A DNA stretch of 33,075 nucleotides from an uncultured Clostridia bacterium (GCA_934278925.1 CAKQWJ010000025.1:1-33075); one strand, 5' to 3'. Positions 1 to 8,473 are shown, counted from the stretch's first letter. Numbers and translations are program-made. The notes: generated by a model from the sequence alone, not told the origin.

Positions 1-37
1 ATTTGTGCCTTTTTTATACGGCTAAATTATTGAATTT

Positions 38-799
38 TCAATGTTCATCACACCTTTTGGGTGTGGGAAGTTTGAGTACGTTATGTCTGTACTCGTACGG
101 AAGTACTTTCGTCTGGTTGAAGCTTGGGCAGTCCCGAACCCATTCCAGAGATTCCTTGATGATTGCCGTCTGCTGAGGGATGTTGTTCGGCTCGCCGGCA
201 TTGGAACCGATCGGAACGTGCGGTGCGGTAATTCTCGGTGCACCCTGCTGTCTTGCGATTGGAGGGAGCGCCGCGATTACCACGCAGCTCATGCCTTCGG
301 CCTCACAGCATCTGGTAACGATGGTTGCGGAACGGTGACAAGTGCCGCATCCGCCGGTACACAGCACGATATCAACACCCTGTGCCTTCAGCTTCTTTGC
401 GATTTCCGGACCGGTCTCATTGGTGAACTTCTCAACGTTTCCGCCGCCGCCCATGAAGGTGTAGGTTTCATCCGGGAGGGAGCCGATGAAGCCTTCGTCT
501 ACCAGTTCGTGCAGACGATCGATTGGGAACATGGCGTTCACATCCTTGTTGATATCGGAGTTGTCGAATCCACCGTGGGTTACCATGAGCTCATCGGATG
601 GAGTGTCGAACTCTATTGTTCTGTAAGAGAAGTCGCCGGACGTGTTGAACGGAGTCTGGCTTTTTTTATGAATTCCGCCGGCAGTGATGAATGCCACCTT
701 GCATTCGCTCAGCGGCTTCTTCAGTTCGGTGAAAACCGGCTTTGGTGTGAGTGGAACGAAGATCTCGGATCTCAATCCTTCTGTGGTTGTAAGTTTCAT
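38..799 (-). CDS. prdB: D-proline reductase subunit PrdB, cysteine form
   Basis: Catalytic selenoprotein-type subunit of D-proline reductase, which reductively cleaves D-proline to 5-aminovalerate in Stickland fermentation (family knowledge). The 253-residue protein has the expected length and the conserved redox segment CTGGCGTCHR at about residues 147-156. In the characterised Clostridium enzymes the position equivalent to Cys151 is selenocysteine (TGA). Here the codon is TGC, so this is a Cys homologue with a nearby second Cys at 154. The start ATG overlaps the stop of the upstream small gene by one base (TAATG) and is preceded by AGGAGG, so translation is probably coupled. The gene is the last of the visible prd operon. 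The frame ends in a TGA 38 bases from the window edge, and a TAA follows soon after in the same frame, so I read the TGA as a true stop. Identity is secure; activity without Sec is inferred. Confidence 0.93.
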   Translation of the reverse strand: MKLTTTEGLRSEIFVPLTPKPVFTELKKPLSECKVAFITAGGIHKKSQTPFNTSGDFSYRTIEFDTPSDELMVTHGGFDNSDINKDVNAMFPIDRLHELVDEGFIGSLPDETYTFMGGGGNVEKFTNETGPEIAKKLKAQGVDIVLCTGGCGTCHRSATIVTRCCEAEGMSCVVIAALPPIARQQGAPRITAPHVPIGSNAGEPNNIPQQTAIIKESLEWVRDCPSFNQTKVLPYEYRHNVLKLPTPKRCDEH

Positions 800-1251
800 T
801 AGTTTTCCTCCTTAATTGGATTGGATTGCACGCTGCTTTTACCGATGATTCTCATTGGGCTGAAGTAGAACTCCACGTCTTCTCCAACTTCGAGCACCAT
901 CGAGGTAAAAACCCATCGTCTGGGAACAGCGACAGTCCCTATATTATTCATAATGGACACCATGACTGCGGTGTCGTTGACCTCAATGATTTTGCCGCCA
1001 AGCAAGCTTGGATTTATTTCCCCGCCGGCAACCATCCGGGAGGCATCATAATCGTACGGATCTTTTACCACCTGAATGTAACTGAAGTAAAATTCCATGA
1101 TACTGCCAAGTTCTGCATTTCCGTCAATTAATTCCGGTTTGATCTTGATGACGCCGAGACGGCCAAAGAGGTTAATTTTGGCATACTCTCCGTCGTATCC
1201 GTTGATGATGCCGCCCATCATTACGGGATTGATAATATAGTCCGGATTCAT
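799..1251 (-). CDS. Small proline reductase cluster protein between prdA and prdB
   Basis: A 150-residue protein starting MNPDYIINPV and ending SNPIKEEN. It contains short beta-rich stretches with glycine turns (LFGRLGVIKIKPELI, LLGGKIIEVNDTAVMVSI), so a small beta-barrel-like fold is likely. It resembles the small uncharacterised proteins (CBO2463/CBO2479 type) found in clostridial proline reductase clusters; I am recalling that match, not computing it. The start at 1251 is chosen because its ATG overlaps the prdA stop by one base (TAATG). The longer upstream reading would run backwards through 84 bases of prdA. The stop overlaps the prdB ATG in the same way, so three genes are translated as a tight unit. 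No catalytic residues are evident. A role in assembly or stability of the reductase complex is a guess from position. Confidence 0.8.
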   Translation of the reverse strand: MNPDYIINPVMMGGIINGYDGEYAKINLFGRLGVIKIKPELIDGNAELGSIMEFYFSYIQVVKDPYDYDASRMVAGGEINPSLLGGKIIEVNDTAVMVSIMNNIGTVAVPRRWVFTSMVLEVGEDVEFYFSPMRIIGKSSVQSNPIKEEN

Positions 1252-3035
1252 TAGTGAAGTGTACCGCTCTCTACCAGCTTTGTCTCCGGGAGACCCAGGA
1301 TTCTGTTGTTGCTGTTGATGACATCGTTGTTCCACTTCTTCTCTGCCGGAAGAACCTCGACGCCTGCCATTTTATTTTTCAGCATGCTGATTGCTCTTAC
1401 GGCAACCTCCGCTGTAACGCAGGAGCATCCGGCGATATCGTTCTCGAATCCGCCCTTGTCCATGTTTTCCTCTACCATTGCAGTGGCATATTCGTTGCCC
1501 ACAACCAGCTGACCCTGATATGCGCAGAAGGAAACTCCCACTACCGGGATGTCTCTCTTTCCGGCCTGTCCGATGTGCTGAACGAAGTCGATGTGGTTGT
1601 TGCCGAATCCTTCAGTGGTGATGATGCAGCCGTCCAGATCCATTGCTTCCAGCAGGGAGCCCAGTCTCTCGGATACCCACAGCTTCTCATCGTTTACCTG
1701 AGGGGAACCGATGCAGATAACGCCGATCAGGTCCAGTTCGGAGTCTGCTGCCAGTCCTTCTACCAGCGGCTCACGGATGTAGTGACGAGTCATTTCCTTT
1801 GTAGCCGGTCCGATGCAGGTGAGTGCGTGAATGGATCCGTCTCTTACCTGGTTCGGTGTTAGGATGATCGGAACGTTGCCGCAGTCTACGTTCTTCTGGC
1901 CACCCAGAATTCCGCATGGCTCGGTCGGACAGATAACATTGTCGTGCATTGCACCCTGTCCCATAATTTCTTTTACCAGAACGACGCGAGGGTTTCCTGC
2001 TCTGCGAACGTCTTCACATACTTCTTCCCGAACCACTTCACCGTCGTAATCCTTCAGCTGATCTCTTACGGACTGGATGATGAAGTCCTGGCACTTGTGT
2101 GCTGCAAAAGGTCCCGGTCTGGTCATTCCGGACAGTCTTTCGATGACTGCATGGCAGCGGATGATGATGTCATTTTCATCTGCACAACCCGGATGGCCGA
2201 AGTACATCTTTTCGTCCAGATATCCTTCGGAAGAACCGAATTCGTGAACCTGTGTGCCGTCTTCGTCCACGCCGGTCAGCATGAATACAACGCCGTCACA
2301 CACCTTGGTTACGCCCTCACCCAATGCACCTTCTACTTTGGTGGCGATTGGGCAAACGTCCATGATGGTTTCTGTATAGACATGTCTTTCGTCCGGATGG
2401 ATAATGTCCAGGGCAAGGCTCTTGCAAAGAACATCTTCTCCCACCGCTTTCTCAACAATGCTCTTGTCGATTGTGATTACACCGCCCTTGATGGATGTCT
2501 TGTCGCCCAGCTTTACATCATTGATTTTGATGTGCTTCTTTACCAGGTTTCGGATTACATTTTTCTCACCGGTGCGCGCGGCTTCCGATGCTTCCGCCGG
2601 TGCTGCTGCCGGTGCCGCTCCTGCAAATACAGGTACGTCCAGCTTGAGTCCATCGAACTTCTCTGCTTTTCCAATCTCAATATGAATCATTCCATTTCCT
2701 CCTACTGCCGGATGATTTGCTTCGGCTTTCACCTCTTCTGCCGGTGCTGCTGCCGGCGCTTCCGGCTTTGCCTCTTCAACCTCATTCACTTTGTTGAGGT
2801 ACTCCGCCTTGATTGGTGTCAGTGCATCCACATCCTGAACAAGTGTGCATCCAATAACCTGCTCGATGGTCAGTCCATCGTCGGTGAACTCAATCAGTCC
2901 GGATTCTTCCATATCCGGGAACAGACCCGGATCTTCCAGATCGGCCGCACTGATTACCAGTCCCTTCTCTCTTCTGCAGCAGAAGACCGCAGGATCTTTG
3001 AGATGCTTTTGCATTGTTTCCTGTGTAATCGACAT
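1251..3035 (-). CDS. prdA: D-proline reductase proprotein PrdA
   Basis: Proprotein of D-proline reductase, 594 residues. In the family the chain cleaves itself at a Thr-Cys bond; the new N-terminal Cys becomes the pyruvoyl group that binds the substrate amine, giving a large N-terminal and a small C-terminal subunit. The matching site here is HALTCIGPATKE, with Thr406-Cys407, which would give chains of about 406 and 188 residues, close to the known sizes. The N-terminal half has an Ala/Pro/Glu-rich linker (about residues 88-155) followed by the conserved GKH/NDVK...GD core, and the later half has many Cys residues. The start ATG is preceded by AAGGAGG at the usual spacing. It is the first gene of the visible operon, followed without gap by a small protein and prdB, and transcribed away from a LysR gene. 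Confidence 0.95.
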   Translation of the reverse strand: MSITQETMQKHLKDPAVFCCRREKGLVISAADLEDPGLFPDMEESGLIEFTDDGLTIEQVIGCTLVQDVDALTPIKAEYLNKVNEVEEAKPEAPAAAPAEEVKAEANHPAVGGNGMIHIEIGKAEKFDGLKLDVPVFAGAAPAAAPAEASEAARTGEKNVIRNLVKKHIKINDVKLGDKTSIKGGVITIDKSIVEKAVGEDVLCKSLALDIIHPDERHVYTETIMDVCPIATKVEGALGEGVTKVCDGVVFMLTGVDEDGTQVHEFGSSEGYLDEKMYFGHPGCADENDIIIRCHAVIERLSGMTRPGPFAAHKCQDFIIQSVRDQLKDYDGEVVREEVCEDVRRAGNPRVVLVKEIMGQGAMHDNVICPTEPCGILGGQKNVDCGNVPIILTPNQVRDGSIHALTCIGPATKEMTRHYIREPLVEGLAADSELDLIGVICIGSPQVNDEKLWVSERLGSLLEAMDLDGCIITTEGFGNNHIDFVQHIGQAGKRDIPVVGVSFCAYQGQLVVGNEYATAMVEENMDKGGFENDIAGCSCVTAEVAVRAISMLKNKMAGVEVLPAEKKWNNDVINSNNRILGLPETKLVESGTLH

Positions 3036-3083
3036 TTTTAATCCTCCTTAATTGAACTAATCGCATCTGTCTGACGCACTTGC

Positions 3084-3128
3084 ATTATATGGGGAGGTGT
3101 GATATAAGTAAACTTACACAAACTTGTG
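3084..3128 (-). promoter_or_regulatory. Probable prdA promoter with upstream inverted repeat
   Basis: On the minus strand a perfect TATAAT (3084-3089) lies 17 bases from TTTACT (3107-3112), a moderate -35. Directly upstream of it is CACAA-AC-TTGTG (3117-3128), a perfect small inverted repeat in the intergenic space shared with the divergent LysR gene. LysR proteins usually bind such dyads between divergent genes, so this is a candidate site. No start site has been mapped. Confidence 0.5.
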
Positions 3129-3206
3129 AATCTCTGAATTTTATTCATATCTTGATTTTCTAAAAACAATTATAGTTTTCATCTATAACAAACCCGAGGT
3201 AACCCT

Positions 3207-4089
3207 ATGGATCTGGCACGCATTCGACTTTTTCTTGATATTGTGGATTCAAAAAAATCTATCCATCACCGCCCAGCGTTTCGGCTACACCCAATCCGGC
3301 GTCAGCCACTCCATCAGCAAATTGGAAAGCGAGCTGGGCGTGACCCTGTTCACCCGAACGAAGCACGGAGTGGAATTGACCTCTGATGCGGAATTCTTGG
3401 TGCCCTACACTCGAAACCTGATGATTCAGGAGAAAAATTTCATGGAAGCGGCACACAGTCTACAGGGAATCCAGTGCGGCTCCCTGGTCATTGCCACCTA
3501 CGCCAGCGTGGCTGCCCGCTGGCTTCCCCGGATTATCAACGCCTTCCAGGCGCAGTATCCCAATGTCTCCTACTCCATCCGGGAAGGAGGCATGGAGGAT
3601 ATCGAGTCCTGGATTATGAACGGGGAAGTGGATTTCGGTTTCCTCAGCTGGCGCAAGGATTCCCCCATCAAGTTCAAAGCCATCGCCAAAGATCCTCTGG
3701 TGGCCGTCATGAAGCGAAACCACCCGCTTCCGCCCTCCTATTTCGAGACGTTCCCCATCTACGGCTTCATGGATTTCCCCTTCATCGCCTCCCCGGGTGC
3801 GGTGGATTACGACATTCATTCCGCCTTCATGGACAGCGGCGTCGTTCCCATGACCACCTACGTATGCAACGAACCCTCCACCACCATCTCCATGGTGAAA
3901 AACGGCCTGGGCATCAGCCTCCTGCCGAAAATGGTCGTGGAAGAACACAAGGATGAAATCTGCATGGTCCGCACCACTCCATCCTACTCCCGGACCCTGG
4001 GCATGGGCTTTCATCCAAAACGTTCCCTGTCCCTGGCCTCTAAAGAGTTCATTCGGGTGGCATCGGAACTGATTCCGACGCTGGCATGA
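3207..4089 (+). CDS. LysR-family regulator, one-base frameshift near the N-terminus
   Basis: Transcription regulator divergent from prdA. The start ATG at 3207 has GAGGT upstream and opens a typical LysR N-terminus (MDLARIRLFLDIVDSK). At 3251-3257 there are seven A; with six A the frame joins smoothly into NLSITAQRFGYTQSGVSHS and runs to the stop at 4089, giving 293 residues, the usual LysR length. With seven A the ATG frame leaves the LysR sequence, and only a TTG at 3235 in the other frame opens the remainder, without its first helix. The winged HTH occupies about residues 1-60 and the substrate-binding domain about 88-290. Possible explanations are a sequencing slip, a recent mutation, or slippage that switches the gene. 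Its position suggests control of the prd operon; characterised clostridial prd operons use the sigma-54 activator PrdR instead, which is not seen here. Confidence 0.85.
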
Positions 4090-4117
4090 CGGCCGGAACG
4101 GGGCCGGATTCAGATGA

Positions 4118-4160
4118 AAAGTGATGCACGGAGGGCGCCCCCCCGTGCATCACTTTCTGC
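4118..4160 (+). terminator. Strong hairpin after the LysR gene
   Basis: The arms AAAGTGATGCACGG (4118-4131) and CCGTGCATCACTTT (4143-4156) are perfectly complementary around an 11-base GC-rich loop. It begins 28 bases after the LysR stop. The U-run is short (TTTCTGCCTC), so it ends transcription or protects the mRNA end. Confidence 0.7.
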
Positions 4161-4183
4161 CTCTATATTTCCCAAAAAGGAAA

Positions 4184-4228
4184 GAATTGACGACGAACGC
4201 CTGCTCTACCCTCGTTCGTCGTCAATTC
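4184..4228. repeat. ATTGACGAC palindrome, copy 1
   Basis: Perfect 16-base arms GAATTGACGACGAACG and CGTTCGTCGTCAATTC with a 13-base loop. It is the first of three similar hairpins in this gene-free stretch. The core ATTGACGAC is shared and the inner arm differs between copies. Confidence 0.8.
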
Positions 4229-4279
4229 TATTCATCTCCTCGTGTCGCCTGCTCTAATCTGCATTCGACACCATCAAAA

Positions 4280-4320
4280 ATTGACGACAGACGCTCGCTT
4301 CCGGAAAGTCTGTCGTCAAT
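4280..4320. repeat. ATTGACGAC palindrome, copy 2
   Basis: Perfect 13-base arms ATTGACGACAGAC (4280-4292) and GTCTGTCGTCAAT (4308-4320). The inner arm (AGAC/GTCT) differs from copy 1 but stays complementary, so pairing is kept while sequence changes. Confidence 0.8.
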
Positions 4321-4465
4321 CTAGTATTTCTGTCGCGCCACCCGATCTAACCAGGTTTCATCCAAGATCCGAAATCACTTATTTTCACCCGAATTTCCTT
4401 CTTCCCGGACCTCATCCCGCCCTCTCCCTCGGGCATTGAACTCTAATCTACCCGGCGGCCGCGGG

Positions 4466-4512
4466 GAAATTGACGACGGACCCTCTGGGAAGAGGGTTTC
4501 GTCGTCAATTTC
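4466..4512. repeat. ATTGACGAC palindrome, copy 3
   Basis: Arms GAAATTGACGACG (4466-4478) and CGTCGTCAATTTC (4500-4512), with a further inner stem CCCTCT/AGAGGG. Again the core is shared and the interior is different yet paired. Confidence 0.8.
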
Positions 4513-4550
4513 TTCTGATTTTTTGAAAGCAGACGGGAAATAGAGTCCGC

Positions 4551-4780
4551 TGTTGGCGCCTCTCTACGGAAGATTAAGGCTTTCCCGGCACCCAGGCGCC
4601 AACTCGAACTGCCTCCCCGCGGGCTCCATGGCATAATGTTGGCGCCTCACTACGGAAGATCAAGGCTTACCCGCCACCCAGGCGCCAACTCGAACTGCCT
4701 CCCCGCGGACTCCATGGCATAATGTTGGCGCCTCTCTGCCGAAGATTAAGGCTTTCCAGGCACCCGGGCGCCAACTCGAA
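4551..4780. repeat. Three tandem 86-bp repeats, each with a GGCGCC hairpin
   Basis: Copies start at 4551, 4637 and 4723, an exact 86-base period; the third is cut short at about 4780. Each opens with TTGGCGCC and about 40 bases later has GGCGCCAA, so each forms a hairpin of about 50 bases. Between hairpins is a conserved linker with CTCCCCGCGG and CTCCATGGCATAATG. Copies differ at several scattered bases. There is no coding sense on either strand. Confidence 0.85.
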
Positions 4781-4816
4781 CGGAGCTCCGCGCCTAACGC
4801 GGGTTTTTCTTTATAC

Positions 4817-4856
4817 AAAAATCCCACAGATCCAAGCCTTGAATCTGTGGGATTTT
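4817..4856 (-). terminator. Terminator of the pgi operon
   Basis: Arms AAAATCCCACAGAT and ATCTGTGGGATTTT pair perfectly. Read on the minus strand, the hairpin ends in TTTTTGT and lies about 100 bases past the pgi stop. A second hairpin, GTGTGCG/CGCACAC (4868-4893), sits between it and pgi; it carries TTTTT on the plus strand, so it could serve the other direction. Confidence 0.7.
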
Positions 4857-4958
4857 CCATTCCAAATGTGTGCGCATACCTCGTGCCGCACACTTTTTGG
4901 TTCTTCATTTTTTCTATCTTTTCTTCAAGTACCGGTCCCGCTTGTCCACAAGCAGCAC

Positions 4959-6209
4959 CTATTCCGCCAGCTCCCGGATGTGGGCCCGGGTCTCCCGCTT
5001 GTAGGCTTCCACTCCCGGCTGGTCGAAAGGACACACCTCCGCCAGCAGCGCCGACACCGCACACTGCACTTCAAAGAAATACATCAGCATTCCCACGTGG
5101 TACGTGTCCTGGCTCGGCATGGAAATCTCGATGACCGGGATTCCCGCTTTCACGTGAGCGTCGAAGACGCCCCGCTCCGCGCACTTGTTGATCTGGTTCA
5201 GGGTTTTGCCCACCAGGTAATCCAGTGCCGTTTCCGGAATCGGGTAATCCGTGGCCGCGCCGATTCCCTCATCGGAGAGGGTGAACAGCGTTTCAAAGAA
5301 GCAAGGGTGACCCTGCTGTAGAAACTGGCCCATGGAATGGAGGTCCCGGCTGAATATTAATGTGTAGGGAAGAATTCCTCTTCCTTCTTTTCCTTCGCTT
5401 TCCCCGAAGAGCTGTTTCAGCCACTCCCCGAAGTAATTGAAGTAGGGATCGAAGGACTCGAAGACTTCCACGTTCCGTCCCCGGGCATACAGCTCCTGCC
5501 GGGCAATGGCATAGTCCAGAGCATCCCCATCAAAGGCCTCTGCCTTCGCCAGCGCCTTTGCGCCGTTCAGGAATTCCCGGATGGAAATTCCCGCCACCGC
5601 AATCGGCAGCAGCCCTACCGGTGAGAACACGGAATACCGTCCGCCGATGTTTTTCTCCAGGCTGAAGCAGGCAATGCCTTCTTCCTCCGCCTTGTTCCGG
5701 AGATAGTTGGACTCCTCCCCGGTAATCACGTAGGTGCGGGAAACAGCTTCCGTCCCGTACCGTTCCTTCATCCATTTTTCAAATATGCTGTACGCGGTCA
5801 GGGTTTCCATAGTGGTGCCGGATTTGGATATCACGCAAAGGGACACATCCCGGTCGCCTACTCGCCGCATGATTTCCATCACGTAGCGAGCGCTGAAATT
5901 GTATCCTGCGAAAATCACTTCCATGCCGGAATCCGGAGACTGCAGCAGATCGATCACTGCTTTTGCCCCCATAAAGGATCCGCCAGCCCCCAGAACCAGA
6001 AAAACCTCGCTGTTTCCGCGAATGCCGTCCGCCGCCTCTTCCAGCCGGCGAATCTCCTCTTCGCTGCACCGTGCCGGGTAATCCACCCAGCCGGTGTACT
6101 CCATCTCCCCGGACCACAGCGCCCGAAGTTTTTCTGCTGCCGCATCTCTTCTATTCTTAATTGCTTCTTCGTCGACTCCCGAACAATTCAGGTTCACGCG
6201 AATATCCAT
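4959..6209 (-). CDS. pgi: Glucose-6-phosphate isomerase
   Basis: Interconverts glucose-6-phosphate and fructose-6-phosphate in the cytoplasm. The 416 residues include the phosphate-binding loop SKSGTT (128-133), the family signature GGRYSVFSPVGLLP (189-202), the catalytic Glu in FGEW (262), HSMGQ (291-295) and the C-terminal signature FDQPGVEAYK with Lys404. Length is slightly under that of bacillar Pgi (about 450). The gene is last in a leftward operon, 17 bases after phosphoglucomutase. Here it most likely feeds hexose phosphate into the UDP-sugar pathway encoded by the neighbours as well as serving glycolysis. Confidence 0.96.
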   Translation of the reverse strand: MDIRVNLNCSGVDEEAIKNRRDAAAEKLRALWSGEMEYTGWVDYPARCSEEEIRRLEEAADGIRGNSEVFLVLGAGGSFMGAKAVIDLLQSPDSGMEVIFAGYNFSARYVMEIMRRVGDRDVSLCVISKSGTTMETLTAYSIFEKWMKERYGTEAVSRTYVITGEESNYLRNKAEEEGIACFSLEKNIGGRYSVFSPVGLLPIAVAGISIREFLNGAKALAKAEAFDGDALDYAIARQELYARGRNVEVFESFDPYFNYFGEWLKQLFGESEGKEGRGILPYTLIFSRDLHSMGQFLQQGHPCFFETLFTLSDEGIGAATDYPIPETALDYLVGKTLNQINKCAERGVFDAHVKAGIPVIEISMPSQDTYHVGMLMYFFEVQCAVSALLAEVCPFDQPGVEAYKRETRAHIRELAE

Positions 6210-6226
6210 CCATTTATCCTTTCCGG

Positions 6227-7954
6227 TTAATTCTCTCGTTTCAGCATTTCCATTATGCCGTCTTCAATGCATCGGAGATTGGCCTCCGCCTTCTCCATGG
6301 AATCCCCCTGTGCCATCACATAGATTTTAATTTTCGGTTCCGTTCCGGACGGCCGAACCGCCAGATTGCAGCGGTCCGCCAGCTCGTAGTAGAGCACGTT
6401 GGACGGTTCCATTCCGGTGGACACCCGTTCGCCGGTAGCCCTGTCCAGAATTTCCTGTTTTTCGTAATCCCGAATCCGAAGAACCGGAAGTCCGATTTCC
6501 GTCGGGACGTCTTTGCGGATTCGATCCATCCGAGCCCGCATCTTCTCGCCGGCATCGAACCCTTCGTACTGAACGGAAGTGGTGTGCTCCCGATAGAACC
6601 CGTATTTTTCGTAAAGCGCCTGCAATGCCTGCACCAGATTCATATTCCGGTTCCGATAATAGCAAGCCATTTCCGCCACCAGCATGGAGGCCACCACCGC
6701 ATCCTTATCCCGGGCATAGGTACCCGCCAGGAAGCCGATGCTCTCCTCGAATCCGAAGATGAAACTGTATTCGCCGGTCTCCAGGAACTCCTTGATCTTC
6801 TCCCCGATGAATTTAAATCCGGTGAAAACCTCGTGTATGGAGACGCCGTTCATTTCGCAGATTCGGTTCGCCATCGGCGTGGTGACAATGCTTTTCACCG
6901 CCGCCGCGTTCTCCGGCAGAATCCCTTTGGCCTTGCGCACCGAAATCAGGTAGTCCAGCAAGAGCACGCCGATCTGGTTCCCGGTGAGAGCCTGATACTC
7001 CTCGCCGTTCCGAACCACCACGCCGCAGCGGTCCGCATCCGGATCCGTTCCGATGATCAGCTCCGAATCCTTCTCCTTCGCCAGGGCAATAGCCATCTTG
7101 AAGCCCTCCACGTTCTCCGGGTTCGGCGACGCCACGGTAGGGAAGTTTCCATCCACCACCATCTGCTCCGGCACCGGAATGATGTGCTTCATGCCGATCC
7201 GATGCAGCACCTCCGGTACCAGCCGATATCCGGCCCCGTGGAATGGGGTAAAAACAATTTCAAAATCATCCGGCGCCGCGGCCACGAACTCCCGGCCCAC
7301 GGACTGAGCCAGCACCGCGCTCATGTATTTTTCGTCCATCTCCGCACCGATGATGGTAAGCAGTCCTCCGGAGGCCGCTTCCTCCAGATCGATGCGCTGA
7401 ATATCATCGAAGACATCGATGCGCGCCATCTCCCGGGACACCTTCTCGGCATGCTCCGGCGGCATCTGCGCCCCATCCGCCCAGTATGCCTTGTAACCGT
7501 TGAATTCTTTGGTGTTATGGCTGGCGGTAATGTTGATGCCCGCGATGGAACCGGTCTCCCGGATGGCAAAAGACAGCTCCGGGGTCGGTCTCAAATCCTC
7601 GAAAAGATTCACGTGAATTCCGTTGGCCATCAGCACGGACGCCGCTTCGCAGGCGAAGGCCCGGGAATTGTTCCGGCAGTCGTGGGCGATGGTCACGCCG
7701 TCGCCGATGCTCTCGCCGCAGTTCCGAATGATGTTGGCAAATGCCTGGGTGGCATGGCGCACCGTGTACACGTTCATGCCGTTCAAGCCGGCCTGCATCA
7801 CGCCTCGCAGTCCCGCCGTGCCGAACTCCAGCATGGAGGTGAACCGGCTCTCGATTTCCTCCGGATTCCCCTGGATTTCCCGCAATTCTTTTTTTGTATC
7901 CTCATCCACCGCGTCGCTTTCCAGCCAGCGGTGATAATTGTCCAGATAATTCAT
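6227..7954 (-). CDS. pgcA: Alpha-phosphoglucomutase (phospho-sugar mutase)
   Basis: Interconverts glucose-6-phosphate and glucose-1-phosphate through a phosphoserine. The 575-residue chain matches the Bacillus PgcA type in length. Visible motifs in order are the substrate start region EFGTAGLRG (43-51), the phosphoserine loop TASHN with Ser145, the metal loop DPDADR (304-309), a sugar-binding loop in GFEES, and the phosphate-binding PSGTEPKIK near the C-terminus. It lies between a phosphoesterase gene and pgi in the leftward operon. It supplies glucose-1-phosphate for the nucleotidyltransferase encoded on the divergent operon. Some family members also accept mannose phosphates, so strict glucose specificity is not proven. 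Confidence 0.93.
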   Translation of the reverse strand: MNYLDNYHRWLESDAVDEDTKKELREIQGNPEEIESRFTSMLEFGTAGLRGVMQAGLNGMNVYTVRHATQAFANIIRNCGESIGDGVTIAHDCRNNSRAFACEAASVLMANGIHVNLFEDLRPTPELSFAIRETGSIAGINITASHNTKEFNGYKAYWADGAQMPPEHAEKVSREMARIDVFDDIQRIDLEEAASGGLLTIIGAEMDEKYMSAVLAQSVGREFVAAAPDDFEIVFTPFHGAGYRLVPEVLHRIGMKHIIPVPEQMVVDGNFPTVASPNPENVEGFKMAIALAKEKDSELIIGTDPDADRCGVVVRNGEEYQALTGNQIGVLLLDYLISVRKAKGILPENAAAVKSIVTTPMANRICEMNGVSIHEVFTGFKFIGEKIKEFLETGEYSFIFGFEESIGFLAGTYARDKDAVVASMLVAEMACYYRNRNMNLVQALQALYEKYGFYREHTTSVQYEGFDAGEKMRARMDRIRKDVPTEIGLPVLRIRDYEKQEILDRATGERVSTGMEPSNVLYYELADRCNLAVRPSGTEPKIKIYVMAQGDSMEKAEANLRCIEDGIMEMLKREN

Positions 7955-7993
7955 TCGTTCCAGATCTCCTTACTCTGCCTGATCCGGGCAGTT

Positions 7994-8473
7994 CTAATAG
8001 TTCACAATGGTGGCGGTCAGGGCTTTTGCCGTTGCCACAATCAGAGCGCAGGAAGGTTTGCTCCCACCCCGCGGATTCGTCAAGCTCCCGGGATTCAGCA
8101 GGTGAATGCCCGCCACGGTCTCGTTCACCGGCACGTGGGTGTGGCCAAAACAAACACATCGGCAGCCGTACTCTTCCGCCAGATAGCACAGGTTCTGGAG
8201 GTGCCACTTGACGTTCTCCGTGTGCCCGTGAGTCACAGCGATTCGGCCGGCGGGGGTTTCCAGCACCTGCACCTCCCGCGTCATCTGACCATCGCAGTTT
8301 CCATGGACACAGGTCACCGGCAGACCCAGCCGCTCTCCCAGCTTCAGGGCATCCGTGTAGTGGTCCCCGCAGTGAATCAGGGCATCCACAGTCATCCCTT
8401 CACTCAGCCGCCGGTACATCTCCTCCGCCCGGTCAATCGCGCCGTGAGTATCGCTTACAACTAAAATATTCAT
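7994..8473 (-). CDS. YfcE/MJ0936-type metallophosphoesterase
   Basis: A 159-residue calcineurin-like phosphoesterase of the small YfcE/MJ0936 type, whose members hydrolyse phosphodiesters in vitro with two metal ions. All metal-ligand motifs are visible: DTHG near the N-terminus, CGDH, GNCDG, THGH and GHTHVP. I take the ATG at 8473; a TTG directly before it would add one residue, and the AAAGGA upstream fits either. It sits in the leftward operon between the Nudix gene and phosphoglucomutase. The physiological substrate is unknown; clean-up of a sugar or nucleotide phosphodiester would suit the location. Confidence 0.88.
   Translation of the reverse strand: MNILVVSDTHGAIDRAEEMYRRLSEGMTVDALIHCGDHYTDALKLGERLGLPVTCVHGNCDGQMTREVQVLETPAGRIAVTHGHTENVKWHLQNLCYLAEEYGCRCVCFGHTHVPVNETVAGIHLLNPGSLTNPRGGSKPSCALIVATAKALTATIVNY

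Noticed and set aside
38..40. TGA at the end of prdB as a selenocysteine codon
   Set aside because: A TAA follows in the same frame seven codons later, and the Sec-equivalent position is the internal Cys151, not the C-terminus.
799..1335. 178-codon version of the small prd gene
   Set aside because: Its extra 28 residues overlap prdA and are Gln-rich nonsense; the ATG at 1251 forms a TAATG junction typical of coupling.
4121..4780. Small open frames across the hairpin region
   Set aside because: They run through repeats on both strands, have no SD, and change with each repeat copy.
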